Shown piece by piece: positions 62,172-64,000 of a DNA stretch of 64,000 nt (the first letter of the stretch is position 1; each line of letters begins with the position of its first letter). The position numbers and the translations under genes were made by a program. This DNA comes from an uncultured Pelagibacteraceae bacterium (GTDB taxonomy: Bacteria; Pseudomonadota; Alphaproteobacteria; Pelagibacterales; Pelagibacteraceae), in assembly GCA_902517615.1 (NCBI GenBank), contig CABYCY010000003.1, forward strand, positions 1-64,000, written 5' to 3'. The notes beneath the pieces were generated by a model. The model worked only from the letters and a program-made list of their open reading frames with translations, ran no database searches and was not told where the DNA came from.

Positions 62172-63611
62172 ATGGATAAAATATATTTTTTAAGTCAATC
62201 AACATCGCTAACATTAGTTATTACAATAAGTTTGATATTTGCTGCATTAGGTCTTTATCACTCAAGAAAATTTCAAGGTATTAACAATTACTTAACTGCA
62301 AATAGAAAAATAGATTTGTTTTCTCTTACAACTAGTTTAGTTGCATCAGCCTTAGGTGCATGGATATTATTTGGTCCTGTTGCAGCTGCCACGTGGGGCG
62401 GCATTGGTGCTGTTATTGGATACGCACTAGGAACAGCATTCCCAATGATATTTTTAATCTTTTTAGGTAAAAAAATTAGAAATGATTTTCCTAAAGGATC
62501 TTCTTTAATTCAATTTATGAGAAAAAAATTTGGAAAGAGTTTATTTAAATTGATTTTATTAATGACAATATTTTATATGTTTATTTTTCTTTGTGCAGAA
62601 GTGACTGCTGTAGCAGTTTTAATCAATTATTTATCAGGAACAGAACTTTGGATTACAGCACTAATTGTATTAATATCAACCTTGGCATATACGCTTTATG
62701 GTGGATTAAGAGCATCAATATTTACTGATAATATTCAAATGGTAGTTATGGGAGTACTTTTGTTGATTTTAATCACTATCATTAGTTCATCAACTGAAAA
62801 TAATTTTTCTTTTGAATTTATTGAGAATAAAAATCCTCAACTTTTAAGCTCATCATATATTCCAAGTTACACAGCTGGATTAACTTTTTTTATTGCTGTT
62901 GCAGCAACCAATTTATTTCATCAAGGAAATTGGCAACGCGTATATGCCGCAAAAGATTACAAAACATTAAAATCAAGTCTAATCATCTCATTTTTTATAA
63001 TTATACCAATAGTTTGCTTAATGGGATTTATTGGAATGGTTTCATTTTCACTAGACTCCAATGTAAGACCTGACTTAGGTTTTTTTACATTGTTATTAAA
63101 AGATCAGACTGAGTTATTATCTTTAATGATAATTGTACTTGGTTTATCACTTACTATTTCAACTGTAGATACTTTAGTAAATGCTATCTCAAGTTTGTTT
63201 ATTGTAGACGGCAAAGCAACTTTTAAACTTGATAAAAAAACAGATTATTTAAAAATATCTAAATTTTTTATTATTCTCCTATCAATAATTGCTTTTGGTG
63301 TAGCTTCTAAAGGCTTTGATATTTTGTATTTATTTTTATTAGCAGATTTATTCTGTTGCGCATTTGTAATAACTGTTTTTTATAGTTTTTATAAAAAGAT
63401 AAATGAAAAAACCGCCTATCTTTCTATTATAATTGGCTTAGTTGCAGGATTTTTAATGTTTCCATTTCCAGATTTTTCAAAAAGTTTATTAGTGGGAGTA
63501 TTTTTGTCTAAAGAATTGTTTTCACCGTTTGTAGTTCAATCTTTATTATTTTTATCTTTTGTTGTTGCAACTTTTTTACCTGCAATCATTTTGAAGATAA
63601 AAAAAATTTAA
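62172..63611 (+). CDS. thiV: Sodium:solute symporter, probable thiamine-precursor (HMP) transporter ThiV
   Basis: A 479-residue SSS-family symporter with about thirteen hydrophobic helices (SLVASALGAWILFGPVAAA; YTLYGGLRASIFTDNIQMV; FHQGNWQRVYAAKDYKTLK). A TPP riboswitch directly upstream ties it to thiamine supply. In SAR11, ThiV under such a riboswitch is known as the candidate importer of the pyrimidine precursor HMP, which these cells need. The substrate is inferred from riboswitch and family. Confidence 0.9.
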   Translation: MDKIYFLSQSTSLTLVITISLIFAALGLYHSRKFQGINNYLTANRKIDLFSLTTSLVASALGAWILFGPVAAATWGGIGAVIGYALGTAFPMIFLIFLGKKIRNDFPKGSSLIQFMRKKFGKSLFKLILLMTIFYMFIFLCAEVTAVAVLINYLSGTELWITALIVLISTLAYTLYGGLRASIFTDNIQMVVMGVLLLILITIISSSTENNFSFEFIENKNPQLLSSSYIPSYTAGLTFFIAVAATNLFHQGNWQRVYAAKDYKTLKSSLIISFFIIIPIVCLMGFIGMVSFSLDSNVRPDLGFFTLLLKDQTELLSLMIIVLGLSLTISTVDTLVNAISSLFIVDGKATFKLDKKTDYLKISKFFIILLSIIAFGVASKGFDILYLFLLADLFCCAFVITVFYSFYKKINEKTAYLSIIIGLVAGFLMFPFPDFSKSLLVGVFLSKELFSPFVVQSLLFLSFVVATFLPAIILKIKKI

Positions 63612-63613
63612 AT

Positions 63614-63982
63614 TTAAATAGAGGATTTTAAAGCATCATAAATTAGTTCTTTGGTGGTCTCACCAATACTTCTATAAACCTCTTTATTATCTTTAAAAAT
63701 TAAAAGTGTTGTTTGATATTGTACGTTAAAAAATTTAGCAATTTCTTTATTTGTTACATCAAAGGCAAAGTATTCTATATTATCAAAATCGTTCTTTGCT
63801 TTATTTAATACTTTCATTTGACTTGCGCATGATGTGCAATATTTAACCCATGAACTGACTATGACAATTTTTCCATCTGATATAGCTTTATCAAATAACT
63901 CTTTTTTATAAGTTGTTTCTTTACCAATTGCTTTGGCATTTATTGCTAATAAAAAAAACACAAAAATTAAAAGTTTTTTCAT
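63614..63982 (-). CDS. Secreted thioredoxin-like protein
   Basis: A 122-residue protein with a signal peptide (LLIFVFFLLAINAKA) and a thioredoxin fold. The redox site is WVKYCTSCASQM (C49-T-S-C52), unusual compared with CGPC, and the cis-Pro loop region is VQYQTTLLIFKDN, in which the usual cis-proline is replaced by Thr. It may be a periplasmic reductase or chaperone, for example in cytochrome c or copper handling. It converges on thiV with a two-base gap. Confidence 0.82.
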   Translation of the reverse strand: MKKLLIFVFFLLAINAKAIGKETTYKKELFDKAISDGKIVIVSSWVKYCTSCASQMKVLNKAKNDFDNIEYFAFDVTNKEIAKFFNVQYQTTLLIFKDNKEVYRSIGETTKELIYDALKSSI

Positions 63983-64000
63983 GATTTATATACTTTAGAA

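Noticed and set aside
1..64000. tRNA, rRNA, CRISPR, transposon, phage or toxin-antitoxin genes
   Set aside because: Looked for in gaps and short frames; none seen, and gaps are too small for most.

Overview
The window is very AT-rich (roughly 30% GC by eye). Genes abut or overlap by a few bases, and no gene-free stretch reaches 300 bases. The gene set is alphaproteobacterial: an IscR-headed SUF operon, msrPQ with moaACDE, and TRAP, TTT and sugar ABC transporters. Together with a TPP-riboswitch-controlled sodium symporter of the ThiV type, this points to a streamlined marine SAR11 (Pelagibacterales) bacterium. Genus and strain cannot be fixed from the sequence alone. I saw no rRNA, tRNA, CRISPR, insertion sequence or phage gene.

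Layout. 1-19.5 kb is housekeeping: the end of an AsmA-like protein, tyrS, anmK, an alpha/beta hydrolase, iscR-sufBCDSUTA behind a recognisable IscR operator, glnA, a YbaK-type deacylase, a DMT permease, a homocysteine methyltransferase with a TauE permease, moaB, and a moaACDE-msrPQ-DUF1244 operon. 19.5-61.1 kb is a long catabolic and transport region with few housekeeping genes. 61.2-64 kb holds a secreted pentapeptide-repeat protein, a small hypothetical protein, the TPP riboswitch with thiV, and a secreted thioredoxin.

The catabolic region has four complete importers: a TRAP system (24.5-27.6 kb), a ribose/fructose-type ABC system (42.2-45.0 kb), a TTT/TctABC system (48.3-51.3 kb) and a glucose-type ABC system (53.1-57.3 kb). 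Around them lie five Gfo/Idh/MocA oxidoreductases, three D-2-hydroxyacid dehydrogenases, three Fe(II)/2-oxoglutarate-type oxygenases, three SDRs and two sugar kinases. Also present are an HpaI-type aldolase, aldehyde dehydrogenase, PanE-like and PdxA-like enzymes, a tartrate/isopropylmalate-type dehydrogenase and a DUF1907 protein. Three inositol genes (iolG, iolE, iolD) are present but split by about 15 kb, and iolB, iolC and iolA are not recognisable. Each ABC transporter is followed by a sugar mutarotase (FucU or GalM) and one of two closely related SDRs, which suggests two parallel aldose uptake-and-oxidation modules.

The most interesting points are: the unassigned enzyme set at 30.5-38.0 kb; a strong intrinsic terminator lying inside the first codons of tctB; a di-haem peroxidase gene with no ordinary start codon, placed back-to-back with a Sel1 gene; a repeated palindrome upstream of the glucose-type ABC operon; and the paired aldose modules. 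I did not find one feature that is plainly a new defence or mobile system; the novelty here is metabolic and regulatory.
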